DNA from: Spartobacteria bacterium
GTDB lineage: Bacteria; Verrucomicrobiota; Verrucomicrobiia; Chthoniobacterales; UBA6821
Assembly (NCBI GenBank): GCA_947487385.1
Contig: CANKWU010000006.1
Coordinates: 38,897-102,896 of the forward strand
Direction of reading: 5' to 3'
Length of the DNA stretch: 64,000 nucleotides
A model generated the notes under the pieces. That model had not been told where the DNA came from and made no database searches. It was given only the letters and a program-made list of their open reading frames with translations. Shown here in pieces: positions 19,868 to 28,749 of this stretch. The translations under genes and the position numbers were made by a program. Within the stretch, counting starts at the first letter, position 1; every line of letters begins with the position of its first letter.

Positions 19868-20761
19868 CTATCTTTTGTCTACGCCGGACGAAAAGCGTCT
19901 CCCCGTCAACCCTTTCAACGCCTCCACAACCATTGGTCTATCCTCGGGGTAGGTAAGCCCATACCAAGGATCCGATGAGCTGAGAAGTCGCACCGTGGCC
20001 TCGCTGGTGGCGATGAGAGAGCTGACTGCGGCGGGCAGATAAAACTCGGCCTTGGCATCCTCTCCCCGCTCTTCCAGAAACTCGTCAAAAAGCCGTTCAA
20101 GATGATCGAAGAGATCGGGCATGAATCCCCAGAAGTTCATCGAGGTTGGCTCCGATCCATCCAGTTGAACCGGAGGATTTCCCTCAGCCATGATTCCTGA
20201 ATCACTTCGTACGATAGCTGTCCGCTCTGTTATATCGACAAGGTACCCGTCGTTGTCGGATCGGCAGATCCCCCTTGATACGGATCCATTATTCGAAAGC
20301 GTCCGATCCAAGCGATACCCCACCATGGCATACTGGCCGAGTGTTGTTGATTTTAAGAATGAAGTAAGCTGGTTAAATCCGTTAGGACCATAGTAATCGT
20401 CCGCATTGATAACAGCGAATGGCCCCCTCACCACGGACCGGGCAGCCAAGACGGCATGGCCGGTACCCCAAGGCTTTTCTCGTCCAGGAGGAGAGACACG
20501 CCCACCTGGCAATGGCTCCAACTCCTGGAAGGCATACTCCACGGCCATAAGACCCTCGTAGCGGGAGCCGACGACGTCTTGGAAAAGTTCGAACATCCCC
20601 CACCTGATCACGAAAACCACCTTGTTGAAACCCGCCTTGAGGGCATCCCTTACGGAGTAATCGAGAATAATCTCTCCCAAGGGGCCGACTGGCTCGAGTT
20701 GTTTCAGTCCTCCGTAGCGGCTACCCATCCCTGCCGCAAGAACCACAAGAGTCAGTTCCAT
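19868..20761 (-). CDS. Sugar nucleotidyltransferase family protein
   Basis: LTLVVLAAGMGSRYGGLKQLEPVGPLGEIILDYSVRDALKAGF (NTP-transferase signature) and FAVINADDYYG. Confidence 0.85.
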   Translation of the reverse strand: MELTLVVLAAGMGSRYGGLKQLEPVGPLGEIILDYSVRDALKAGFNKVVFVIRWGMFELFQDVVGSRYEGLMAVEYAFQELEPLPGGRVSPPGREKPWGTGHAVLAARSVVRGPFAVINADDYYGPNGFNQLTSFLKSTTLGQYAMVGYRLDRTLSNNGSVSRGICRSDNDGYLVDITERTAIVRSDSGIMAEGNPPVQLDGSEPTSMNFWGFMPDLFDHLERLFDEFLEERGEDAKAEFYLPAAVSSLIATSEATVRLLSSSDPWYGLTYPEDRPMVVEALKGLTGRRFSSGVDKR

Positions 20762-20796
20762 AAACTCGTCACCTGAATGAAAACTGCTTTTTCAAG

Positions 20797-21582
20797 CTAC
20801 CTTTTGACGGGCCCCGCCGAGGAGGCGGCGCTGTCTTTATAGAAGATGATTCCATGCTGACGAAGGTTCGTTACGAAGGCCTTGAGATCACCAGTTGCTC
20901 CCTGGATAGAATCCATTGCATCATTTCCCTTCTTCAGGAAGACATTCGCCTTGGCCATCACTCCCTTGAGTTCACCCGAAGAGGCAGCCATGGCGTCGCT
21001 GGTGGTGCGGAAGTTCGCGAGTGTCATTTGTAGATTCTGAACACCCTGCTTGTTGAAAACATCCTCATGGAGCGACTTGCTCACGGAATCGATGTTGTCC
21101 AGAGCCGAGCTGAGTTTGGGCAGGATCTCGTCATGAAGTTGGCGTTGGAGCTCGGAAATGCTGGATTCACTCTGGCCGTTCTTGATCACCGCCCCAGGGG
21201 TGATCGGCTGGGGATTTACATTATTGTCGTTCATCGTCACGGTTACAAAGCGGTCTCCTAGAAGTCCCGAGCTACCAATGGAGAAAATGCTACCCACCGG
21301 GATCTGGACTGTCTCTTCGATCTTCAGCGGCACAGCAACACCGCGCATGTTGGGCAGTACCGTGGGTGCCGTCGCCACTTCTCCAATCTTTGCACCCGCC
21401 AGCATCACGTCTGCGCCCTTCACAAGTCCGCTAGCATTACGATACTCGATGGTCAGGGTATAATATTTTTTCACTCCCTCACCGAAGCGTCCGAAGTAAA
21501 TGACAAGTGATCCGATGCAGAGGAAGCCAAGGATCATGAAAAATCCTGCCCTGAGCTGATTGGAGGTATTGGTGGTGTCCAT
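20797..21582 (-). CDS. mlaD: MCE/MlaD family lipid transport substrate-binding protein
   Basis: N-terminal TM then YYTLTIEYRNASGLVKGADVMLAGAKIGEVATAPTVLPN; SSGLLGDRFVTVT; followed by mlaF/mlaE-like genes. Confidence 0.9.
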   Translation of the reverse strand: MDTTNTSNQLRAGFFMILGFLCIGSLVIYFGRFGEGVKKYYTLTIEYRNASGLVKGADVMLAGAKIGEVATAPTVLPNMRGVAVPLKIEETVQIPVGSIFSIGSSGLLGDRFVTVTMNDNNVNPQPITPGAVIKNGQSESSISELQRQLHDEILPKLSSALDNIDSVSKSLHEDVFNKQGVQNLQMTLANFRTTSDAMAASSGELKGVMAKANVFLKKGNDAMDSIQGATGDLKAFVTNLRQHGIIFYKDSAASSAGPVKR

Positions 21583-21610
21583 AATGGAATAACTGGAATG
21601 TCTTGGTCTT

Positions 21611-22372
21611 TTAGTCGATTTCGTGAGAACGCCCCTCGATGAAATCCATAATCACGGGATCCGTCGAGGCGTGAAGATCCTCCAGTGATCCATCGAAATG
21701 AATGCGTCCCTCGCGGAGAAGTGCGACGCGGTCGGCAATATGGTTGGTGCTGATCATGTCGTGGGTCACGACGATGGATGTCACTTGGAGTTGGGACTGA
21801 AGGCGTCTGATGAGTTTATTGATCGTGTCCGATACAATGGGATCCAAGCCGGCCGTGGGCTCATCATAGAGAATGCAGGCAGGCTCGGAAATAATGGCTC
21901 GTGCAAGAGCGGCGCGCTTGCGCATCCCTCCGCTGAGATTCGACGGCATCTTTTGCTCCTGTCCCTCCAGAGAAACAAGTTCCAGAGACCTCGCGACTTT
22001 CTCCCTGATGATTATTTCGCTCCGCTCGCCTCGTTCACGCAGTGGAAAGGCCACATTATCAAAAACTGTCAGTGAGTCGAATAGGGCTCCATCCTGAAAG
22101 AGCATTCCCACCTTACGGCGGACCGGCTCGAGCTCGCGCTCGTCAAGTTGAGCAATCTCCTCCCCCTCGACCTTAATGGAGCCAGAGAGGGGGCGGATCA
22201 GCCCGATGAGATGCCTAAGAAAGACACTCTTTCCACCGCCGCTCTGCCCCAGAAGCACTGTGGTCTCACCCCTCGGAATATCGAGATTCACCCCGCGCAG
22301 AATCTCTTGTGAACCGAATGTCTGGCGAAGATCGCTGACTTCTATCAGATTTTTTCTAGTGGAAGCAGCCAT
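21611..22372 (-). CDS. mlaF: ABC transporter ATP-binding protein, MlaF type
   Basis: LLGQSGGGKSVFLRHLIGLIRPLSG, GMLFQDGALFDSLTVFDNVAFPLRE, LSGGMRKRAALARAI and YDEPTAGLDPI. Confidence 0.93.
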   Translation of the reverse strand: MAASTRKNLIEVSDLRQTFGSQEILRGVNLDIPRGETTVLLGQSGGGKSVFLRHLIGLIRPLSGSIKVEGEEIAQLDERELEPVRRKVGMLFQDGALFDSLTVFDNVAFPLRERGERSEIIIREKVARSLELVSLEGQEQKMPSNLSGGMRKRAALARAIISEPACILYDEPTAGLDPIVSDTINKLIRRLQSQLQVTSIVVTHDMISTNHIADRVALLREGRIHFDGSLEDLHASTDPVIMDFIEGRSHEID

Positions 22373-23169
22373 CAGAATTTTCCTCCAGCAGGAAAGATGA
22401 TGTTCAATCCCATGGTGAGGAAGAAGTTTATCATCAGGATGGCAAGGGAGCTAATGACCACGGCCTCCGTAGTGGAGCGCCCCACGCCGACAGCACCATT
22501 ACTCGTCGTGAGCCCTTGCTGACATCCGACAAAGACAACGATGAGTGCAAAAACAAATCCCTTGATCAGCGCCATCACCATGTCCTTAGTGTGGGTGTAG
22601 AACCACATGTGCTGCATGAAGAAGACGCTGTTGACGTTCAGGATCCGCGTAGCGACATAGTAGCTGGCCGTGAGCGCAAAGAAAATGCATTCCCCCACAA
22701 GGAGCGGCATCGAGATCATCATCGCCACGGCTCGCGGCACCACGAGATAATCAATAGGATTGACCGCAAGAGCGCGGAGTGCATCGATCTGCTCAGTGAC
22801 CTTCATCGTGCCGATCTCTGCACAGATGGCAGCTCCGACGCGACCAGCCACCATGAGTCCGGTCAGAACAGGGCCGAGTTCGCGGCAGAGGGCAATCGAC
22901 ACCACGGGACCGACGGCGGAACTCATGTTCAAGGCGTTGAACTGAAAGAAAATCTGAGCGGTGAAGACCGCTCCGGTGAAGATCCCCGTGATGATAACAA
23001 CCGCCTGGGAACCGAACCCGATCTCAACGATCTGATTGAGCACCAAACGCCAGCGGATCCTTCCCAGAAAGATCGAGGAGAAGGTCTCACCGGCCAGAAA
23101 TGCAATCTGCCCAAGATAGAGGGAGAATGCCCGCGTCAGGGGGAAGGAATACGGGAACTTCATCTGCAT
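22372..23169 (-). CDS. mlaE: ABC transporter permease, MlaE type
   Basis: RELGPVLTGLMVAGRVGAAICAEIGTMKVTEQIDALRALAVNPIDYLVVPR; C-terminus GVGRSTTEAVVISSLAIL. Start moved to an internal ATG to avoid a long overlap with rimO. Confidence 0.93.
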   Translation of the reverse strand: MQMKFPYSFPLTRAFSLYLGQIAFLAGETFSSIFLGRIRWRLVLNQIVEIGFGSQAVVIITGIFTGAVFTAQIFFQFNALNMSSAVGPVVSIALCRELGPVLTGLMVAGRVGAAICAEIGTMKVTEQIDALRALAVNPIDYLVVPRAVAMMISMPLLVGECIFFALTASYYVATRILNVNSVFFMQHMWFYTHTKDMVMALIKGFVFALIVVFVGCQQGLTTSNGAVGVGRSTTEAVVISSLAILMINFFLTMGLNIIFPAGGKF

Positions 23170-23176
23170 CAAGGGA

Positions 23177-24568
23177 TCAGTCCAGCAACTCGGCTTCGAG
23201 ATCATAACCGCGGGTGCCGGTGATCCTAACACGATGAAATTCCCCGGCCTTAACAGGCGTGGTGAAGTGCACCCGACAATCGACATCAGGGGCATCCCCC
23301 TCAGTTCGTCCGAACTGGTTGGTATCGGCCAGGATAATCATTTCCTTCCCCACCTGCTCCAAGGCAAGCTCAACGGCAATCTGCTGCTGCACGAGCATCG
23401 CCTCTCGGTGGCGGCGCTTCTTAGTTCCTCCATGGATCTGACCCGGAAGCTTCGCGGCGCGGGATTCTTCCTCTCGGGAATAGTTAAAGACGCCCAGACG
23501 CTCAAACCGGCGGTCGCTCATGAATTTCAAGAGACTCTCGAAATGCTCCTCAGCTTCTCCGGGGAACCCGACAATGAATGTAGTCCTGATCGTCAGTCCT
23601 GGAATGCCGGCGCGCATCCGATCGATCAGGCGTTCGATGTGACCGCGGTCCGTTTCGCGACGCATGGCATCCAGCATCACGTCATGGATGTGCTGTAGCG
23701 GCATGTCGACATAGCGGGCCACCTTGGGGTTGCGCGCGATCGCCGCAATCATGTCGTCGCTCCAGTGGGCCGGATGGGTGTAGAGAAGACGGATCCAGAA
23801 CTCCCCAGGGATTGCTGTCAAGGCGTCAAGCAGGGCGGGAAGTCCGGGCCCTCTGGCTTCATCAACAGGCTGACGCGGTCCGGCCTTCTGCTCCCAAAGA
23901 TCCATCCCGTAGTATGTGGTGTCCTGGCTGATAAGGTTGATCTCCTTCACTCCGGATGCCACCAGTCCCTCGACTTCCTTCACCACGGACTCGATCGTGC
24001 GACTGCGGTGGCGTCCACGCATCCTGGGAATAACACAAAAGGAACAGGGGTGGTTGCATCCTTCGGCGATTTTCACGTAAGCGGTGTGAGAAGCCGTGAG
24101 GCGGACACGCGGAGTGTCGTAGTCGGGAATGTAAGCGGCGCGGCGCGAGACCTCGACCAAGGCCCCCTTTTCTTCACGCTCGTCGTCAAGAAGGCGGTCA
24201 AAGAACGAGCCCGCGCTCTTGATCTCATCCAACCCCATGAAGGCATCCACTTCGGGCAACTGAATGGCGAGATCGCTCGAATAGCGTTGGGAAAGGCATC
24301 CCCCCACGACCAGCTTCTGTCCCGGTTTTGCACCATGGAGACGGCGGCGGTTAGCCTCCAGGATCGCATTGATACTCTCCTCCTTCGCGGGATCAATGAA
24401 TCCGCAGGTATTGACTAGGACAACATCAGCCTCATCGGTCTCGTTCGTGAGTTCGTAGCCGTGGAGCTTGGCATCTCCAAGCAGGATTTCGGCATCGACG
24501 AGGTTCTTGGCACAGCCAAGACTAATCAAGCCGATCTTGCGGGTTTCAGGAATCTGGGTCGTGCTCAT
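23177..24568 (-). CDS. rimO: Ribosomal protein S12 methylthiotransferase RimO
   Basis: IGLISLGCAKNLVDAEILLG, VNTCGFIDPAKEESI, KIAEGCNHPCSFCVIPRMRGRHRSR and TTFIVGFPGE. Confidence 0.95.
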   Translation of the reverse strand: MSTTQIPETRKIGLISLGCAKNLVDAEILLGDAKLHGYELTNETDEADVVLVNTCGFIDPAKEESINAILEANRRRLHGAKPGQKLVVGGCLSQRYSSDLAIQLPEVDAFMGLDEIKSAGSFFDRLLDDEREEKGALVEVSRRAAYIPDYDTPRVRLTASHTAYVKIAEGCNHPCSFCVIPRMRGRHRSRTIESVVKEVEGLVASGVKEINLISQDTTYYGMDLWEQKAGPRQPVDEARGPGLPALLDALTAIPGEFWIRLLYTHPAHWSDDMIAAIARNPKVARYVDMPLQHIHDVMLDAMRRETDRGHIERLIDRMRAGIPGLTIRTTFIVGFPGEAEEHFESLLKFMSDRRFERLGVFNYSREEESRAAKLPGQIHGGTKKRRHREAMLVQQQIAVELALEQVGKEMIILADTNQFGRTEGDAPDVDCRVHFTTPVKAGEFHRVRITGTRGYDLEAELLD

Positions 24569-25044
24569 CGGTTGGAAAAAGAAGAGGGGCTAGTGTTACT
24601 GGTGATCCAGGGAATGGATCGGACGCGCGAAAGCTGGCGCATCAAACCCCAGGTGCTTAGGAGCGTGGTAATGAGAACGATGTAAACGACTGCTCGTCCC
24701 AAGGGAGCCAAGGGAGCAAGCAGTTCCAGACCCCACTCAAATGGTGGTTTCAGGGGGTGTGCAAAATTCGCCAGATACTGGCAGTTCTTGGGTGCCAGTT
24801 CAGGCATCGGGGGAAGGGAGTCGCGGATTGCCATCGGATCCAAACCCAAAGCTCGCGCGTAGGTCACGGCATGGATCCGGGCAATATCGGGATTCAGGGA
24901 TCCTCCCTCCTCTATCAGTTCGATCTCCTGTTCGGAAATTCTTGCTAACTGTGAAGCCTCTCCAAGACTCAGACACAGATCCTGTCTTACCTCACGGAGA
25001 AGAGGTCCAAGTGGCCTAGGTGATAATGTCGGTTGAAAAAACAT
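24565..25044 (-). CDS. Helix-turn-helix protein with C-terminal TM (RodZ-like N-terminal domain)
   Basis: LGPLLREVRQDLCLSLGEASQLARISEQEIELIEEGG resembles an HTH_25-type domain; hydrophobic segment AVVYIVLITTLLSTWGL. Confidence 0.65.
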   Translation of the reverse strand: MFFQPTLSPRPLGPLLREVRQDLCLSLGEASQLARISEQEIELIEEGGSLNPDIARIHAVTYARALGLDPMAIRDSLPPMPELAPKNCQYLANFAHPLKPPFEWGLELLAPLAPLGRAVVYIVLITTLLSTWGLMRQLSRVRSIPWITSNTSPSSFSNR

Positions 25045-25074
25045 AAATAATGAAGGTCAGAGGGGATGCTCTAC

Positions 25075-27585
25075 TCAGTCGTCCAGACCATCTAGGTCGA
25101 CTAGAATCTCGCGGTCCTTTGCCCCATCTTTGGGTCCAAGAATGCCACGTTGCTCGAGAATGTCGACGATACGTGCAGCACGAGTATAACCAAGCCGCAG
25201 TCGTCGCTGAAGCATCGAGGTGGAGGCCTTTTTTTCCTGACGGATGATCTCGAGGCACCTGTCGACCAGATCCTCCTCTTCATCGGTAACCTCATCCTCC
25301 GGCATGATGGTCGAAGCGAGTTTTGCCGAGATACTGGGCTCAAAAACAGGCTTGGCCTGGATCGCGAGGTTGGTCACGACGCGGTGGATCTCCTCATCGG
25401 TCACAAGAACCCCCTGTGCACGAGTGAGTTTGGCGCTCCCGGGAGGGAGATAAAGCATGTCCCCTTTACCGAGGAGCTTTTCTGCCCCGTTCATGTCCAA
25501 GATCACGCGACTATCGAGACCCGAGGCCACCTGAAAGGCGATGCGTGAGGGAATGTTTGCCTTGATAACTCCGGTGACAACGCTGGAACGGGGTGTTTGC
25601 GTCGCCACAATCATATGGATTCCGGCGGCACGTGCCTTCTGCGTTATGCGGGCAATCGCCCCCTCGACATCGGCGGGTGCTGTCTGCATGAGATCAGCCA
25701 ACTCATCGACAATCACGACGATGAAAGGCATCTGGTCGGGAATGATCATGTCATCGCCGGGCTTGAGCGGAAGTTCCTGATCCTCAGTCTCAGTCTCAGT
25801 CTCAATGGAAGCCTGGTCCTCAAGGTTGAAAACCAGGACTGACTCCAAGGAATCACCATTGTCCAAACCCCCTTCGGTGGCATCATCCGACACCACGGCA
25901 ATCGGCACCTTCTGGGGTTTGGGGCGTGCGTTGAAGCCACTGATATTCTTGACACCTACCTTGGCAAAGATTCCGTAGCGCTTCTCCATCTCGTCGACTA
26001 CCCAGCGCAGTGCCAGGAGGACCTTTTTCGGGTCGGTCACCACAGGGGTCACGAGGTGGGGAAGATCATTATAGACCTGCATCTCGACAACCTTCGGATC
26101 GATCATGATGAAGCGTAGCGTCTCGGGCGTGTGCTTGAATATCAGACTAGTGATAATGGAGTTGATGCAGACACTCTTGCCGCTGCCGGTGGCACCAGCG
26201 ACCAGGAGGTGAGGCATTGCGGCGAGGTCTGCGATAATGGCATGTCCGTAGACATCCTTGCCAAGAGCAAGCGGCAGGGAGGCCTTCGTCGTATGCCAGG
26301 CCTCGCTTTCAAAAAGCTCACGGATGCTGACCTTCACCTTACTGGAGTTGGCAATCTCGATACCAACGGTGTCCTTCCCGGGAATCGGAGCCAGAATATT
26401 GATCCGCTCGGCACAAGTCGCCCGGGCGAGGTTCTTTTCCAACGCCGAGATACGCTCCACACGCACGCCGGTGGCGGGATAGACCTCGTAGCGCGTGATC
26501 GTCGGGCCCTTGGTGATATCTCCGGGAGAGGCCTCGATATCGAATTGGGAAAGTGTCTCCAGAATGATCTTCTGCACTCCTTGGAGTTCGGCCGGGTCAG
26601 CGGGCTTGTGTCCCTCGTCATCGTAGGTCTCCAAAAGCTCAAAGCCAGGCAAGGTATATTCCTGAAGATTCACTTCACCAAGGCCGCTGTCGGCAGGAAG
26701 GGAATCATTCTTTTTAGATTGGGTATTCCCCTTCATCACTTCGGCCAATGTCGGTTTGCGAGCTGGCGCTGGAACGCTGGCATCGATGATCTTCGGCGAA
26801 GGGAGATCCACCGGAGGAGTCGCTGCGAGGAACACATCGTTCTCCGTTATTTCCTCTGCCTTGGTTTCCACTACAGGAGACTTGCGGCGATTGCCCGTGC
26901 GGTACTTGGGAGACTCGACCTCCTCCGGGATCTCGAATTCCTTTTTACGATTGGCAAGTTGCTTTGTGATCAACCCAATAAGGAACCCCATGAGCGTGCC
27001 AAGAATGGAAAACATGAAGGCAAAGGCGCGACGTAATGCCAGGATTGGATGAAATCCTGTTGCCAGGATCAGGCTTACCAGAGCGAGGGCCATGAAAATC
27101 AATCCCGATCCGAGTGTGCCAAGCACATGACGCCCGAGCACCAGATCAATGCGGTGCCCGAACCATCCGCCGGGCCCCTGGATGTTGAATTTTTCCTTCC
27201 AGTCACCAAGGATCACATGCTGCAAATCAAGCAGGGTTGACCAACTCAGGACAAAAACAAGCGCCCATCCCAAGCGGATGCAAAGTCGGCATTCGGGGGT
27301 TGTGAACTTGGCGATTCCAAGCCCCGCCAAGGCTGCCGCAGCGAAGTATGAGGCGCCTCCGAAGAGAAAGTAAAAGAGTCCTGCGATATCAGCCCCGACG
27401 CGGCCGATGAAGTTCACAGGATATTCCGAGGAATGAGAGTGCTTCGCATAAGGAAGCCAGGGGGAAACATCCCTCGGCTCAAAGGAGCAGAGGGCAAGAA
27501 AGAGCAAGATTCCCCCAAAAAGCAGAAGAATCCCCGTTATTTCATCCAAGGAGCGTGTACGTCGTGACGAGACCATCCTATCCAT
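25075..27585 (-). CDS. ftsK: DNA translocase FtsK/SpoIIIE
   Basis: Multiple N-terminal TM segments, GPTITRYEVYPATGVRVERISALEKNLA, LVAGATGSGKSVCINSIITSL, IVVIVDELADLM, ATQTPRSSVVTGVIKANIPSRIAFQVASGLDSR and C-terminal gamma winged helix. Confidence 0.96.
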   Translation of the reverse strand: MDRMVSSRRTRSLDEITGILLLFGGILLFLALCSFEPRDVSPWLPYAKHSHSSEYPVNFIGRVGADIAGLFYFLFGGASYFAAAALAGLGIAKFTTPECRLCIRLGWALVFVLSWSTLLDLQHVILGDWKEKFNIQGPGGWFGHRIDLVLGRHVLGTLGSGLIFMALALVSLILATGFHPILALRRAFAFMFSILGTLMGFLIGLITKQLANRKKEFEIPEEVESPKYRTGNRRKSPVVETKAEEITENDVFLAATPPVDLPSPKIIDASVPAPARKPTLAEVMKGNTQSKKNDSLPADSGLGEVNLQEYTLPGFELLETYDDEGHKPADPAELQGVQKIILETLSQFDIEASPGDITKGPTITRYEVYPATGVRVERISALEKNLARATCAERINILAPIPGKDTVGIEIANSSKVKVSIRELFESEAWHTTKASLPLALGKDVYGHAIIADLAAMPHLLVAGATGSGKSVCINSIITSLIFKHTPETLRFIMIDPKVVEMQVYNDLPHLVTPVVTDPKKVLLALRWVVDEMEKRYGIFAKVGVKNISGFNARPKPQKVPIAVVSDDATEGGLDNGDSLESVLVFNLEDQASIETETETEDQELPLKPGDDMIIPDQMPFIVVIVDELADLMQTAPADVEGAIARITQKARAAGIHMIVATQTPRSSVVTGVIKANIPSRIAFQVASGLDSRVILDMNGAEKLLGKGDMLYLPPGSAKLTRAQGVLVTDEEIHRVVTNLAIQAKPVFEPSISAKLASTIMPEDEVTDEEEDLVDRCLEIIRQEKKASTSMLQRRLRLGYTRAARIVDILEQRGILGPKDGAKDREILVDLDGLDD
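25783..25804. repeat. Short CTCAGT hexanucleotide repeat inside ftsK (encodes ETETET)
   Basis: Sequence ctcagtctcagtctcagtctca read directly; antisense reading gives IETETETEDQ. Confidence 0.9.
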
Positions 27586-27647
27586 CTTGCAGGATACCGT
27601 GTGGTCTTGGCAATCGCAGGCATCTTGGGGATACTATCTTATTACTC

Positions 27648-28604
27648 ATGGATTTTTCCTCACCGATCACTTTCGAGTCCCTAGCCATGGAACGCGTCTG
27701 GGGGGGGCGCCGTTTCGAGACTCTTTTGGGGAAAACTCTTCCACACACGGTCCCCGTGGGGGAGCTTTGGGAAATGGTCGACCGACCCGAAGCACAGAGC
27801 GTGGTGCGTGAAGGCCCCCTCAAGGGGATGACGCTTCATGAGTTATGGACCGGATACCGTGATGAAGTCTTCGGCTCCCTACACAGCTCAAACCTCTCAC
27901 CTCGTTTTCCCCTCCTCATCAAGCTCCTCGATGCGCGCGAGCGCCTCTCCGTCCAGGTCCATCCACCGGTGGAACTCGCTGCTGTACTCAATGGGGAACC
28001 AAAGACAGAGTGTTGGTATTTTCTCCATGCCTCCAAAGGGGCCTCCGTCTATGCCGGACTCAAGAGAGGTGTTTCACGCAAGGGGTTTGAGCAAGCCCTC
28101 CAGAATGGCACGGTGGAACAGACGCTCCACACCCTCCGGGCTCGCACCGGAGAGAGCCTCTTCATTCCCAGCGGCAGACTGCATGCCATTGGTGAAGGGC
28201 TAGTGATTGTCGAGGTGCAGCAGAACAGCGACACCACATACCGCGTCTTTGACTGGAATCGCCGGGGCCTCGACGGGAAACCTCGTGATCTTCACATCAA
28301 GGAATCGCTCGCCTCCATCGACTTCAATGATTTCGAGCCGGCACTGACTCCCTCCTCGCAAACCGTGGTGGCAGACTGTCCCTATTTCCATGTTGAGAAG
28401 ATCCCTCTTCCCCTGCCCGGGAATATCTTCTGCCAGGGTGACTTCTCCATCGTGACTTGCCTGACAGGTGAAGTGGAGTGCTTGGGAACGATCCTTCGAC
28501 CCGGTGGCTTGATGCTGATTCCCTCCTTTCTGGAAGAGCCAATCCTGATCCCGGAGACTGCCGACACGACTATACTGGTCACGCGTCTACCGAGCTTCTT
28601 CTAA
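27648..28604 (+). CDS. manA: Class I mannose-6-phosphate isomerase
   Basis: MERVWGGRRFETLLGKTLPHTVPVGELWEMVDRPEAQSVV, PLLIKLLDARERLSVQVHP and GRLHAIGEGLVIVEVQQNSDTTYRVFDWNR. Confidence 0.9.
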   Translation: MDFSSPITFESLAMERVWGGRRFETLLGKTLPHTVPVGELWEMVDRPEAQSVVREGPLKGMTLHELWTGYRDEVFGSLHSSNLSPRFPLLIKLLDARERLSVQVHPPVELAAVLNGEPKTECWYFLHASKGASVYAGLKRGVSRKGFEQALQNGTVEQTLHTLRARTGESLFIPSGRLHAIGEGLVIVEVQQNSDTTYRVFDWNRRGLDGKPRDLHIKESLASIDFNDFEPALTPSSQTVVADCPYFHVEKIPLPLPGNIFCQGDFSIVTCLTGEVECLGTILRPGGLMLIPSFLEEPILIPETADTTILVTRLPSFF

Positions 28605-28749
28605 TCTGGAGACGGGCTAAAAGTAACGAAATATTCCTTTTTGACTTATTTTCCCACAGGGCTTCGGGGTATAAGAACAGCTCCGTCGATTCCGGTCGCG
28701 GGAACATTCCTACTCATTGCCTTAACGGGAAACCTTTCCACAGTTCATT

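Noticed and set aside
26131-27036. 301-aa plus-strand ORF
   Set aside because: Antisense to ftsK; no domain recognisable.
28650-28690. TTGACT ... TATAAG as a sigma-70 promoter for carB
   Set aside because: The spacing of about 23 bp is too long for a standard promoter; not supportable by eye.
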